Positions 51,731 through 60,720 of a stretch of 64,000 nucleotides of DNA are shown here, in pieces (the stretch's first letter is position 1; each line of letters starts with the position of its first letter). The position numbers and the translations under genes are program-made. The notes below the pieces were generated by a model, which saw only the letters and a program-made list of their open reading frames with translations, had not been told where the DNA came from and searched no databases. This DNA is from Jannaschia sp. GRR-S6-38 (GTDB lineage: Bacteria; Pseudomonadota; Alphaproteobacteria; Rhodobacterales; Rhodobacteraceae). Location of the stretch: positions 310,001 to 374,000 of the forward strand of contig NZ_CP122537.1 of assembly GCF_029853695.1 (NCBI RefSeq), written 5' to 3'.

Positions 51731-53035
51731 ATGATCCCTCGATATTCCCGTCCCGAGATGGTGGCCATCTGGTCGCCCGAGCAGAAGTTCCGCATCTGGT
51801 TCGAGATCGAGGCCCATGCCTGCGACGCGATGGCGGATCTGGGCGTCATCCCCCGCGCGAATGCCGAGGCCGTCTGGAAGGCGAAGGATGCCGAGTTCGA
51901 CGTGGCGCGCATCGACGAGATCGAGGCCGTCACCAAGCACGACGTCATCGCCTTCCTGACCCACCTGTCCGAGATCGTGGGCGCCGACGCCGCGCGCTTC
52001 GTGCATCAGGGCATGACCAGCTCGGACGTGCTCGACACGACCTTCAACGTCCAGCTCACCCGCGCCGCCGACATCCTGATCGCCGACATGGAAGGGCTTC
52101 TGGCCGCGCTGAAGCGGCGCGCGCTGGAGCACAAGGATACCGTCCGCATCGGGCGCAGCCACGGCATCCATGCCGAGCCCACGACGATGGGCCTGACCTT
52201 CGCGCGCTTCTACGCCGAAATGGACCGCAACCTGCGCCGGCTGAAGACCGCGCGCGCCGAGGTGGCGACGGGCGCCATCTCGGGTGCGGTGGGGACCTTC
52301 GCCAATATCGATCCGCGCGTGGAGGCGCATGTCTGCGAGAAGCTGGGCCTTCTGCCCGAGCCGATCAGCACGCAGGTCATCCCGCGCGACCGCCACGCGG
52401 CCTTCTTCGCCGCGCTGGGCGTCGTGGCCAGCTCGGTCGAGAACGTCGCGACCGAAATCCGGCACATGCAGCGCACCGAAGTCCTCGAGGCGGAGGAATT
52501 CTTCAGCGCGGGGCAGAAGGGCTCCTCGGCCATGCCGCACAAGCGCAACCCGGTGCTGACCGAGAACCTGACCGGGCTCGCGCGGCTGGTGCGCTCGGCG
52601 GTAGTGCCGGCGCTGGAGAACGTGGCGCTCTGGCACGAGCGCGACATCTCGCACAGTTCGGTCGAGCGGATGATCGGCCCGGATGCGACGGTGACGCTGG
52701 ACTTCGCGCTGGCGCGCCTGACCGGCGTGATCGACAAGCTGGTCGTCTATCCCGAGAACATGCTCGCGAACATGAACAAGTTCCGCGGCCTCGTCATGTC
52801 GCAGCGGGTGCTGCTGGCGCTGACGCAGGCGGGCGTCAGCCGCGAGGATGCCTATAGGCTCGTGCAGCGCAACGCGATGAAGGTCTGGGAGCAGGGCGCC
52901 GATTTCCAAGAGGAGCTGCTGGCCGACACGGATGTTCGGGCCGCGCTGTCGGAGGCGGAGATCGCCGAGAAATTCGACCTCGGCTACCACACCAAGCATG
53001 TCGACACGATCTTCGCGCGGGTCTTCGGCGACTGA
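51731..53035 (+). CDS. purB: Adenylosuccinate lyase
   Basis: A fumarase-superfamily enzyme acting twice in purine synthesis (SAICAR to AICAR, and adenylosuccinate to AMP). The 434-residue protein shows the superfamily signature SSAMPHKRNP, the substrate-binding TSSDVLDT and SHGIHAEPTTMGL. ATG 51731. Its 3' end is followed by the broken Hint-domain gene on the opposite strand. Confidence 0.97.
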   Translation: MIPRYSRPEMVAIWSPEQKFRIWFEIEAHACDAMADLGVIPRANAEAVWKAKDAEFDVARIDEIEAVTKHDVIAFLTHLSEIVGADAARFVHQGMTSSDVLDTTFNVQLTRAADILIADMEGLLAALKRRALEHKDTVRIGRSHGIHAEPTTMGLTFARFYAEMDRNLRRLKTARAEVATGAISGAVGTFANIDPRVEAHVCEKLGLLPEPISTQVIPRDRHAAFFAALGVVASSVENVATEIRHMQRTEVLEAEEFFSAGQKGSSAMPHKRNPVLTENLTGLARLVRSAVVPALENVALWHERDISHSSVERMIGPDATVTLDFALARLTGVIDKLVVYPENMLANMNKFRGLVMSQRVLLALTQAGVSREDAYRLVQRNAMKVWEQGADFQEELLADTDVRAALSEAEIAEKFDLGYHTKHVDTIFARVFGD

Positions 53036-53071
53036 TCCTTCGCGTCGCGGGGACGGATTTTCCGGCCCGCG

Positions 53072-54075
53072 TCATGGTACCGGCGAAGACGGCCGGGGCC
53101 AAAGCGGCCCGTCGCGCCGGGCGGCCAGGGCCCGCGCCTGCCGGTTGTGAAGGATCGGGCGGCAGGGCCGGGTCGCGCCGGGCGGCACGTTGGAGCGGTC
53201 CATGCCGGCCAGAAGCCGCTCGGACCGGTCGGTGCGCAGCATCGTCTCGGCATGCATCCCGTTGGCGATGACGATGTCATGCGCATCGGTCAGCAGGTGG
53301 ACGTATCGCAGGCCGACCAGAGGCCGCGCCTGCCGGACGCCCGGCAGACCGGCCAGCGCGTGGATCGCCGCGAGGGCCCCGTCGGCGCCCGCGCCGCCGA
53401 GCAGCACGCGATGCTGGCGCGACAGGAGCAGCGCGCAGTCCGGACGGCCCGGCCCGAAGGTCCCGGGCTCGATCCGGAACGGTGCGAGCCGCGGCGCCTG
53501 CCGGATCTCGGCCGCCGCGATGTCGCGCCCCCCGGTCCAGACCAACGCCTGCGCCCCCGGTCGAGCGTCGAGACCGGATCGCCGGGCCGCAGCGTCTCGA
53601 CCGGACGCGGGCCGGCCGGCGTCGCAATCAGCGTGCCCGCCACGAAGCAGGCCACACCGGTGGACGAGAATTCGCTGTAGTTGGTGCTGTTGGGGCTGGT
53701 GACGCTGGTGACCGTGTAGGTCGTGTTCAGGTCGGGCGCGGGTTCCTGGAAGATGTAGTAGTAGCTGTTGGACGAGGCGATGAAGATCCGCGTCATGTAG
53801 ACGGTGTTGGTGCCGTCGCTCAGCGCGATTTCCTCGCGCGGCTGGACCTGGCCGGAGGTTTCGACATTGCCGAACTCGTCATAGATCGTGGCGATCTGGT
53901 CGCCATCCTCGTCGTCGCGGTCGTCGGTGCCGTCCTGCAGCTGGGTGTCGTTGTCCGAGATCGAGATCAGGTGGTCGGAAGGCGCGGTGAAGGTGATCGT
54001 CTCGCCCACGGACGCCGTGCCGCCCGGGAACGTCACTTGGTCGTCGTCATACCCGTAGTAGTCGTAGATCGCCAA
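53072..54075 (-). pseudogene. Hint-domain protein gene split by a one-base frameshift
   Basis: An upstream frame (54075 to about 53555) encodes an acidic N-terminal part and the start of a Hint/autoprocessing domain: ACFVAGTLIATPAGPRPVET at 142-161, then DPVSTLDRG. The rest of the domain (QALVWTGGRDIAAAEIRQAP, LLLSRQHRVLLGG, TDAHDIVIANGMHAETM) is in the -1-related frame ending at 53072. Adding one G to the GGGGG tract (53554-53558) restores one 334-residue product reading DRGAQALVWTGG. It starts at TTG 54075 with AAGGAG 11 bp upstream. Such proteins are common in Rhodobacterales. A sequencing error or a phase-variable tract are alternatives to true decay. Confidence 0.8.
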
Positions 54076-54242
54076 TGGTCCGCATGCTCCTTATGCGGGC
54101 AGCTATTGCCGCAGAAGGTCAATTCTTCGTCAAGAATGGGCCGAAGGTCAGGCCGGTCCGAATGTCTGCGACATTTCGCGATTTTGCGCCCGGCGCCCCG
54201 CGCGCTACTCTTGCGTCACCCAAGTCCAACCGGGAGACGACA

Positions 54243-54413
54243 ATGAAGACGATGAAGACCCTTCTCGTGGCCGCCGTCCTGACGGGCGCGCCGGGCCTGG
54301 CCTTGGCGCAAGGCTGCAACTGGATGAAGGACCGTCAGGCGACGATGTCCTGCGCTCCGGGCAGCGTGTTCGACCACGAGTCGGGGACCTGCGTCGCCGA
54401 GGCCACGAGCTGA
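54243..54413 (+). CDS. Small secreted cysteine-containing protein
   Basis: A 56-residue protein with an N-terminal signal peptide (about 1-23, ending ALAQG) and mature part CNWMKDRQATMSCAPGSVFD, then HESGTCVAEATS with three cysteines. ATG 54243 follows a GGGAGA site. Small proteins of this shape are frequent next to purB in Rhodobacterales; the role is unknown. It is read away from the Hint-domain gene (start 54075, minus strand). Confidence 0.75.
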   Translation: MKTMKTLLVAAVLTGAPGLALAQGCNWMKDRQATMSCAPGSVFDHESGTCVAEATS

Positions 54414-54447
54414 TTTCTTCGCCGGGCCGCCCGCGCGCGGCCCGGAC

Positions 54448-55734
54448 CTATTCGGGCCGCACGGCCCGCCCGGCGACATAGACCTGCGCGACGGCCCGGT
54501 CGTCGCCCATCATGATCGTCGGGAACACCGCCTCCCAGATATCCGCCGCCCGCGCGCTGCGCTGCGCGATGGCGGGCGTCGCCCCGAGATCGAGGACCAC
54601 CAGATCCGCCGCGCTGCCTTCGGAAAGCGTGCCGATCCGGTCCGCCGCGTGCAGCGCGCGGGCCGAGCCTTCCGTCGCGAGCCACAGAAGCTGCGCGGGA
54701 TGCAGCGCCAAGCCGCGCAGCTGCCCGATCTCGTAGGCGGCGGCCATCGTCCGAAGCATCGAGAAGCTGGACCCGCCCCCCGTATCCGTCGCCAAGCCCA
54801 CCCGCATCCGCGCGGCGAGGCCCATGTCGAAGAGCCCCGAGCCGATGAAGCTGTTCGAGGTCGGGCAATGCACGACGGCGGCCCCGACCTCGCCCAGCCG
54901 GTCGATCTCACGCGGCTCCAGGTGGATGGCGTGACCGTAGAGGCCGCGTTCGCCCAGCAGGCCATGCGACTCGTAGGTGTCGAGATAATCGCGCGCCTCG
55001 GGGAAGAGCGTCTTTACCCAGGCGACCTCGTCGGTCTGCTCGCTCAGATGGGTCTGCATCAAGCAGGACGGGTTCGCGGCCCATAGCGCGCCCAGCGCCT
55101 CGAGCTGCTCGGGTGTCGAGGTGGGCGAGAAGCGCGGCGTGATGACGTATTCGGCGCGGCCCTGCCCGTGCCAGCGCGCGAGAAGCTGCGCGCTGTCGTC
55201 ATGGGCGCTCTGCGCATCGTCGCGCAGGTTATCCGGCGCGTTGCGATCCATGCAGGTCTTGCCCGCCCAGACCGCCATGTCGCGGGACGCCGCCGCCTCG
55301 AAGAATGCGTCGACGCTGCCCGGGTGGATCGTGCAAAAGCTGGCGACGCTGGTCGTGCCATTGGCCAGCAGCAGGTCCAGATAGCGCGCGGCGATCGTCG
55401 CGGCGTATCCGGGATCGGCGAAGCGCGCCTCCTCGGGGAAGGTGTAGTCGTTCAGCCAGTCGATCAGCCGCTTGCCCCAGGAGGCGATCATCGCCGTTTG
55501 CGGGTAATGCGCATGGGCGTCGACGAAGCCCGGCAGGATCAGCGCGTCGCCGTGGTCGATCTCGACCGCTTGCGGAAAGCGCGCGCGCATCGCGTCGATC
55601 GGGCCGTGGCCGGCGATCCGTCCGTGGGCGACCGCGACGGCCCCGGCGGCGTCGTGGCGGGCCGCGTCGGGCGCCGGCACGGCGAAGGGATCGGCATGGA
55701 AGGCCAGCACCTGGCCGCGGATGAGCGTCGTCAT
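54448..55734 (-). CDS. guaD: Guanine deaminase
   Basis: Converts guanine to xanthine in purine catabolism. The 428-residue amidohydrolase has the metal-binding DAHAHYPQ, TSVASFCTIHPGSVD, QTHLSEQTDEVAW, GHAIHLEPREI and the final aspartate in GLATDTGGG. Those positions complete the zinc site of the guanine deaminase branch. ATG 55734. It lies 90 bp from the divergent mgtE start. Confidence 0.93.
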   Translation of the reverse strand: MTTLIRGQVLAFHADPFAVPAPDAARHDAAGAVAVAHGRIAGHGPIDAMRARFPQAVEIDHGDALILPGFVDAHAHYPQTAMIASWGKRLIDWLNDYTFPEEARFADPGYAATIAARYLDLLLANGTTSVASFCTIHPGSVDAFFEAAASRDMAVWAGKTCMDRNAPDNLRDDAQSAHDDSAQLLARWHGQGRAEYVITPRFSPTSTPEQLEALGALWAANPSCLMQTHLSEQTDEVAWVKTLFPEARDYLDTYESHGLLGERGLYGHAIHLEPREIDRLGEVGAAVVHCPTSNSFIGSGLFDMGLAARMRVGLATDTGGGSSFSMLRTMAAAYEIGQLRGLALHPAQLLWLATEGSARALHAADRIGTLSEGSAADLVVLDLGATPAIAQRSARAADIWEAVFPTIMMGDDRAVAQVYVAGRAVRPE

Positions 55735-55823
55735 GCCCCGCCCTACCGCGCGCGCGAAATCGCCGCTACCCCTCTGGATCGCCCCGCGCTATCCGTCCGG
55801 CGACGCTAGCCCCGGAGGCCGCC

Positions 55824-57212
55824 ATGGCAGACCCAGCCGACACGCAGGACCCCCCCTACGAGGACGAGGTCGAGCTGGACGAACCGCGATTGCGCGCCAT
55901 CCGCGAGGCCATCGAGGCCCGCGACCGGACCCAGCTCGACGATCTGCTGGAGCCGATGCACGGCGCCGACATCGCCGACCTTCTGGAACAGATCACCGAG
56001 GCCGAGCGCGCCACACTCCTGGAGCTGTGGTCGGGCCATGTCGACGGCGAGATCCTGTCGGAGCTGGAGGAGAGCCTGCGCGAGGAGATCCTCGACGCGC
56101 TGCCGGCCGAGGACGTGGCCGAGGCGGTGCGCGAGCTCGACACCGACGACGTGGTCGACCTGATCGAGAACCTGGAGGACACCGACCAGGCCGACGCGAT
56201 CCTGGGCGCGCTGGATGAGATCGACCGCGCTGCGGTCGAGCAGGCGCTGACCTACCCCGAATATTCCGCCGGCCGCCTGATGCAGCGCGAGGTGGTGATG
56301 GTGCCGTCCTTCTGGACGGTCGGCCAGGCCATCGACCACATGCGCCACGCCGAGAGCCTGCCCGAGCAGTTCTACCACGTCATCCTGACCGACCCGCGGA
56401 TGCGGCCCGTCGGACACGTGACGCTGGGCAAGATCCTGTCGAGCCCGCGCGAGACGCCGCTCTCGGAGATCGAGGAGGAGAGCTTCCGCACCTTCGAGGT
56501 GACCGAGCCCGAGGCCGAGGTCGCCTATGCCTTCAACCAGTATCACCTGATCTCGGCCCCGGTGGTCGATCACAACGATCGGCTGCTGGGCGTGATCACC
56601 ATCGACGACGCGATCCGGATCCTCGACGAGGAAGCGGGCGAGGACATCCTGCGCCTCGCCGGCGTCGACAGCGAGGAGGCGATCTCGAACCGCACCTTCG
56701 ACGTGGTCCGGCGCCGTTTCCCGTGGCTCGCGGTCAACCTGGTGACGGCGATCCTGGCCTCGATGGTGATCTCGCAATTCGAGAACGTCATCGCCGAGGT
56801 CGTCGCGCTGGCCGTGCTGATGCCGATCGTGGCCTCGATGGGCGGCAATGCCGGCACCCAGTCGCTGACCGTGGCGGTGCGCGCGCTGGCCACGCGCGAC
56901 CTGACCGGCGCGAATGTCTGGCGCGTCATCCGGCGCGAGGTCGTGGCGGGCGGGATCAACGGCCTGGCCTTCGCGGTGATCATGGGCATCGTCGGCGTGG
57001 TCTGGTTTGGCACGCCGATGCTGGGCCTGGTGATCGCGGTGGCGATGGTGATCAACCTGGTGGTCGCGGGACTGGCCGGCGTCGGCATCCCGGTCGTGCT
57101 GCAGAAGGCCGGGATCGACCCGGCGCTGGCCTCGGGCGCCTTCGTTACGACGGTGACCGACGTGGTGGGCTTCTTCGCCTTCCTCGGGCTCGCGGCGGTC
57201 TGGCTGCTCTGA
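55824..57212 (+). CDS. mgtE: Magnesium transporter MgtE
   Basis: A Mg2+ channel gated by intracellular magnesium. The 462-residue protein has the N-domain (about 1-130, HGADIADLLEQITEAERATL), two CBS domains (about 135-255: VGHVTLGKILS, PVVDHNDRLLGVITIDDAI), the connecting plug helix, and five transmembrane helices from about 290 (VALAVLMPIVASMGGNAGTQS with the conserved pore-forming segment GNAGTQS). ATG 55824. No Mg riboswitch could be recognised in the 89-bp leader. Confidence 0.95.
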   Translation: MADPADTQDPPYEDEVELDEPRLRAIREAIEARDRTQLDDLLEPMHGADIADLLEQITEAERATLLELWSGHVDGEILSELEESLREEILDALPAEDVAEAVRELDTDDVVDLIENLEDTDQADAILGALDEIDRAAVEQALTYPEYSAGRLMQREVVMVPSFWTVGQAIDHMRHAESLPEQFYHVILTDPRMRPVGHVTLGKILSSPRETPLSEIEEESFRTFEVTEPEAEVAYAFNQYHLISAPVVDHNDRLLGVITIDDAIRILDEEAGEDILRLAGVDSEEAISNRTFDVVRRRFPWLAVNLVTAILASMVISQFENVIAEVVALAVLMPIVASMGGNAGTQSLTVAVRALATRDLTGANVWRVIRREVVAGGINGLAFAVIMGIVGVVWFGTPMLGLVIAVAMVINLVVAGLAGVGIPVVLQKAGIDPALASGAFVTTVTDVVGFFAFLGLAAVWLL

Positions 57213-57328
57213 GCGCGGGCGGCCGCGACGGGTCCGCGGCGCTGCCCGATTGTCGTCCGATTCGGATGCCATGGCTTGAGGCGCGCGCCCTTACGCGCCC
57301 CGACCCGACCGCATTCGAGAGACGCTTC

Positions 57329-58468
57329 ATGTTCCATTACATTTTCCCGGGCGCGCGCCGGAAGCGCGTCATCGTCCCCGACGCCGTCCTGGGGCCCGAC
57401 GCCCAGCCCTACGCGCTGATCGGCGCGGTGGTCGACTGGACCAACGCCGCGCGCGACCGGGGCTTCTATGCCGCGGGCGAAATCGACGAAGTGGCGCCGC
57501 AGGCCTACAATGCCGATTATTATTACGCGCAGGTCTGCAACGGCGGCCACGCGCAGTTCCGCCACAATTCGCGGATGGATCCGCTGACGATCGCCCATGC
57601 GCTGACGGGGCTGCGGGCCGCGGGGCTGGAGCCGCTGGCCGCCTGCCTGGCGGAGCTGGAGGCCGCGGGTGAGAATGCGGATACGACGCTCTGCGAGGCG
57701 CTGGACAGCCGCTTCTTCGCGGCCAACGACGTCTACCACGCCAAGATGAATGCCTGGCTGCGCCCGCGCGTGCAGATCGTGCCCGCGCGCGCCTATGACC
57801 GCCGCATGGCCGCCTTCCTGAAGCGCGACCGCAGGCGCGAGCGGCGCTTCCAGGACCGGCAGGCCCTACGGCTTCAGGGGCTGAGCGAGAGCGGGGACAT
57901 CCTGGGGTTCGCCTGGGCCGCGATGAAGCAGAACGCGATCTTCGACCGGGTCATGCCGGGCCGCTTCGTCACCGCGCTGGGCCGGGAGACCGTGCTCTGG
58001 GGCATCCTGACGGGGCCCGCCGGGGCGCAGCTTCGGCTGGAGGGGATCGCGCTGAACGGTCTGGTCATCGTGGCGCCGGACTTGCCCAGCAAGCCCGCGT
58101 TCGACGACGAGGATCTTCGCGCCGCCGCCAAGGCGGGCGCCTATTGCAGCGCCAAGGACATCGCCATGCGCACGGATTTGGCCGGCGAGCGGAAGCTCGG
58201 CGCGACCGTGGCCTTCCTGATCGCCGAGGCGAAGGGCGTGCAGGCCGAGGATGTCAGCGCCATCGTCCCGCTGCCGGGCCGGACCGACCTGCCCGACGGC
58301 CGGATCGTGGCCAGCGTCACGCTGCGCGGCGGGGCGTTCCTGGTGGCGACGTTCCTCGCGGAGGCCAGCGTCCTCTCCGACACGGACGGGCGCGAGATCG
58401 CGCGGCTGAGCGCCGCGGAGATCGCTCGCCGCCATGCGGAGTTGGAGACGCCCCCGACGCGGCACTAG
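57329..58468 (+). CDS. DMP19-family protein of unknown function
   Basis: A 379-residue soluble protein. The first 150 residues match the DMP19/DUF4375 pattern: YNADYYYAQVCNGGHAQFRHNS followed by LTIAHALTGLRAAGLEPLAACL. Later parts are predicted alpha/beta without a recognised domain. The ATG at 57329 has GAGAG upstream; an in-frame ATG at 57266 would add 21 residues with a weaker ribosome site. DMP19 proteins were first linked to DNA mimicry, but the bacterial function is not settled. A degenerate repeat follows its stop by 8 bp. Confidence 0.7.
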   Translation: MFHYIFPGARRKRVIVPDAVLGPDAQPYALIGAVVDWTNAARDRGFYAAGEIDEVAPQAYNADYYYAQVCNGGHAQFRHNSRMDPLTIAHALTGLRAAGLEPLAACLAELEAAGENADTTLCEALDSRFFAANDVYHAKMNAWLRPRVQIVPARAYDRRMAAFLKRDRRRERRFQDRQALRLQGLSESGDILGFAWAAMKQNAIFDRVMPGRFVTALGRETVLWGILTGPAGAQLRLEGIALNGLVIVAPDLPSKPAFDDEDLRAAAKAGAYCSAKDIAMRTDLAGERKLGATVAFLIAEAKGVQAEDVSAIVPLPGRTDLPDGRIVASVTLRGGAFLVATFLAEASVLSDTDGREIARLSAAEIARRHAELETPPTRH

Positions 58469-58475
58469 GGCCGGC

Positions 58476-58507
58476 TTCGGACCCACGGGGGCACGGCCCC
58501 GGAGCCC
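58476..58507. repeat. Degenerate copy C of the intergenic GC-rich repeat
   Basis: TCGGACCCACGGGGGCACGG followed by CCCCGGAGCCC resembles the GC block of copy A (TTGGACCCCCGGGGGCTCCG), matching at roughly 24 of 30 positions by eye. It lies 7-8 bp after the stop of the DMP19 gene and contains a GGGGC-ACG-GCCCC hairpin (58488-58500), which could end that transcript. Confidence 0.4.
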
Positions 58508-58543
58508 CGATAGCCTTGGAGCACGGGGACCGGGTGCACGCGG

Positions 58544-58996
58544 TCAGGACAGGCCGCCGCCCTTCGGCGGGGCGTCGCGCTGGTGCAGGCGGCTCTGGCG
58601 CAGGGTCTCGACCAGCATCGCGGTCAGCAGGCCGAAGATCAAAAGCCCGTTCGCCGCCGCCAGGCCGCCCAGCAGCCGCCATTCCGGCGGCATCAGCACG
58701 TCGCCGAAGCCCAACGTCGTGAACACGACGAGCGAGAAATAGACCGAGGTCTCCATCGTGATGAAGACGCCCAGGCCCCAGAACGCGAGCGCCCAGATCC
58801 AGACGGCGACCGTCAGCATCAGGATCGACATCAGCATCGCGAGCCCGAGCGAGACCGTCAGCTTCGGACCGTGTGGCGGACGGGCGATCCAGGGCCGCAG
58901 GCGCAGGAGCATCACCTCCAGCGCCCACCAGCCCGGGGCGGTGAAGAACGCGGTGACGAGGATCAGCCCCCCGCCGAAGAGTAGCTGGGTCAGCAT
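58544..58996 (-). CDS. Two-transmembrane-type ion channel (Ion_trans_2)
   Basis: A 150-residue membrane protein with three to four hydrophobic segments and a selectivity-filter-like sequence TTLGFGDVLMP at about residue 95-105, where potassium channels have TxGYGD or TxGFGD. The N-terminal helix (TQLLFGGGLILVTAFFTAPG) and the C-terminal helix (GLAAANGLLIFGLLTAMLV) flank the pore. Ends in a short tail. Ion selectivity is an inference from the filter. It is 6 bp downstream of recN on the same strand. Confidence 0.8.
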   Translation of the reverse strand: MLTQLLFGGGLILVTAFFTAPGWWALEVMLLRLRPWIARPPHGPKLTVSLGLAMLMSILMLTVAVWIWALAFWGLGVFITMETSVYFSLVVFTTLGFGDVLMPPEWRLLGGLAAANGLLIFGLLTAMLVETLRQSRLHQRDAPPKGGGLS

Positions 58997-59002
58997 CGCG
59001 CC

Positions 59003-60661
59003 TCAGGCCGCCGCGTCGAGCAGCGCGCGGGCGGCGCCGCGCGCGGCTTCGGTGACGGTGTCGCCGGCCAGCATCCGCGCGATCTCGTCCACGCGGTCGG
59101 CCTCGGCCACGGGAATGACGCGGCTGAGGGTGGCATCGTCCTCGACGCGCTTCTCGACACGCCAATGGTGCAGCCCGAGCGCCGCGACCTGCGGGCTATG
59201 GGTGACGACGAGAACCTGGCCGCCCGCGGCCAGCGCCTTCAGCCGTCGGCCCACCGCGTCGGCCGTCGCCCCGCCCACGCCGCGGTCGATCTCGTCAAAG
59301 ATCAGCGTGCGCGAGCGGTCGCCGCCGGTCAGGCAGACCTTCAGCGCCAGAAGGAAGCGGCTAAGCTCGCCCCCCGAGGCGATCTTGTTGAGGGGGCCGG
59401 ACGGCGCGCCGGGATTGGTGGCGACCTCGAAGGCCACCTCGTCGACGCCCTCCGGGCTGGGGCCCGCTTCGGCGAGCCGCGTCGCGAAGACCGCGCGCTC
59501 CATCTTGAGGGGGGCGAGCTCCGCGGCCATCGCCGCGTCGAGCCGGGTCGCGGCGTCCCGGCGCAGGGCGGTCAGCGCGCTTGCGGCGGCGGCATAGGCG
59601 GCTTGCGCCTCGGCTTCGGCGGCGCGCAGCTTGCCCATGTTGCCCTCGGTCGTGTCGAGAAGGTCGAGCTTGCCGCGCAGATCCGCGCCGAAGGCCGCCA
59701 GGTCGTCGGCCAGCACGCCGTGCTTGCGGGCGAGCGCGCGGATCGCGAAGAGCCGCTCCTCCGCCTCCTCCAATTCGCGCGGATCGAAGCTGAGCGCGTC
59801 GAGGCAGCTCTCGACGCCCGCCTGCGCCTCGCCCAGCTCGACCATCGCGCGGCCCAGCGCGTCGAGCGCGGGGCCCAGCCGGTCGCCCGCCCCGTCGGCC
59901 GCGTCATCGAGCCAGCGGGTCGCATCCATCATCTGCCCCTCGGCCCCGTCGAGCCCGATGGCTTGCAACGCGCGGGCCACGTCCTCGCGGATCCGCTCGG
60001 CGCCCTGCATCAGGCGGCGACGTGCGTCGAGTTCGGCCTCCTCCCCGGGCCGGGGGTCGAGTTTGTCGAACTCGCTCACGGCGTGGCGCAGGAAGTCCTC
60101 CTCGGCGCGGGCCGCCTCGACCTGCGCCTCGGCGTCGCGCAGCGCACGGCGGGCGGCGGCGAGGTCCCGCCAGGCGGCGCGGGTGGCGGCGAGCGCGGGC
60201 TCGGCCCCGGCGAAGGCGTCGAGCAGCGCGCGGTGGCCGCGGATGTCCAAGAGGCCGCGATCGTCGTGCTGGCCGTGCAGCTCCAGCAGCGTGTCGGACA
60301 GCTGGCGCAGCACCTCGCCCGAGACGCGGCTGCCATTGACCCAGGCCGTCTTGCGCCCGTCGCGGGCGTTGACGCGGCGCAGAAGCAGCTCGCCATCCTC
60401 GGCGGCGATCCCGTGTTCGTCGAGCACGGCGCGGGCCGCGTGGCCCTCGGGCAGGTCGAAGCCGGCCACTACCTCGCCCTGCTCGGCGCCCTGGCGCACC
60501 AACTCGGCCCGCCCGCGCCAGCCCAGCACGAAGCCGAGACTGTCGAGCAGGATCGACTTGCCCGCCCCGGTCTCGCCGGTCAGCACGTTCAGCCCCGCGC
60601 CGAATTCCAGCGAGAGGCGGTCGATGATGAGCATGTCGCGGATGTCGAGCGAGCGAAGCAT
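59003..60661 (-). CDS. recN: DNA repair protein RecN
   Basis: An SMC-like ATPase in double-strand-break repair. The 552-residue protein has Walker A GETGAGKS at the N-terminus, a coiled-coil middle part with many Glu/Ala/Arg, the signature region ASGGELSRFLLALK, and Walker B LIFDEIDRGVGGATADAVG. ATG 60661. It is the last member of the ftsZ-lpxC-bamD-recN run and follows bamD with a hairpin between. Confidence 0.95.
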   Translation of the reverse strand: MLRSLDIRDMLIIDRLSLEFGAGLNVLTGETGAGKSILLDSLGFVLGWRGRAELVRQGAEQGEVVAGFDLPEGHAARAVLDEHGIAAEDGELLLRRVNARDGRKTAWVNGSRVSGEVLRQLSDTLLELHGQHDDRGLLDIRGHRALLDAFAGAEPALAATRAAWRDLAAARRALRDAEAQVEAARAEEDFLRHAVSEFDKLDPRPGEEAELDARRRLMQGAERIREDVARALQAIGLDGAEGQMMDATRWLDDAADGAGDRLGPALDALGRAMVELGEAQAGVESCLDALSFDPRELEEAEERLFAIRALARKHGVLADDLAAFGADLRGKLDLLDTTEGNMGKLRAAEAEAQAAYAAAASALTALRRDAATRLDAAMAAELAPLKMERAVFATRLAEAGPSPEGVDEVAFEVATNPGAPSGPLNKIASGGELSRFLLALKVCLTGGDRSRTLIFDEIDRGVGGATADAVGRRLKALAAGGQVLVVTHSPQVAALGLHHWRVEKRVEDDATLSRVIPVAEADRVDEIARMLAGDTVTEAARGAARALLDAAA

Positions 60662-60695
60662 GGCGGCTAGATAGCGCGCGCCGGGGCGGGGTGCG

Positions 60696-60720
60696 AGGGG
60701 CGAGGCGTCCCCCCGCCCCT
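60696..60720 (-). terminator. Hairpin between bamD and recN
   Basis: AGGGGC (60696-60701) and GCCCCT (60715-60720) pair around a GC-rich loop, immediately behind the bamD stop codon. There is no T-tract, so recN may still be partly read through from bamD. Confidence 0.35.

Noticed and set aside
55735-55823. A magnesium riboswitch in front of mgtE
   Set aside because: The 89-bp leader is too short and no characteristic conserved structure is visible.
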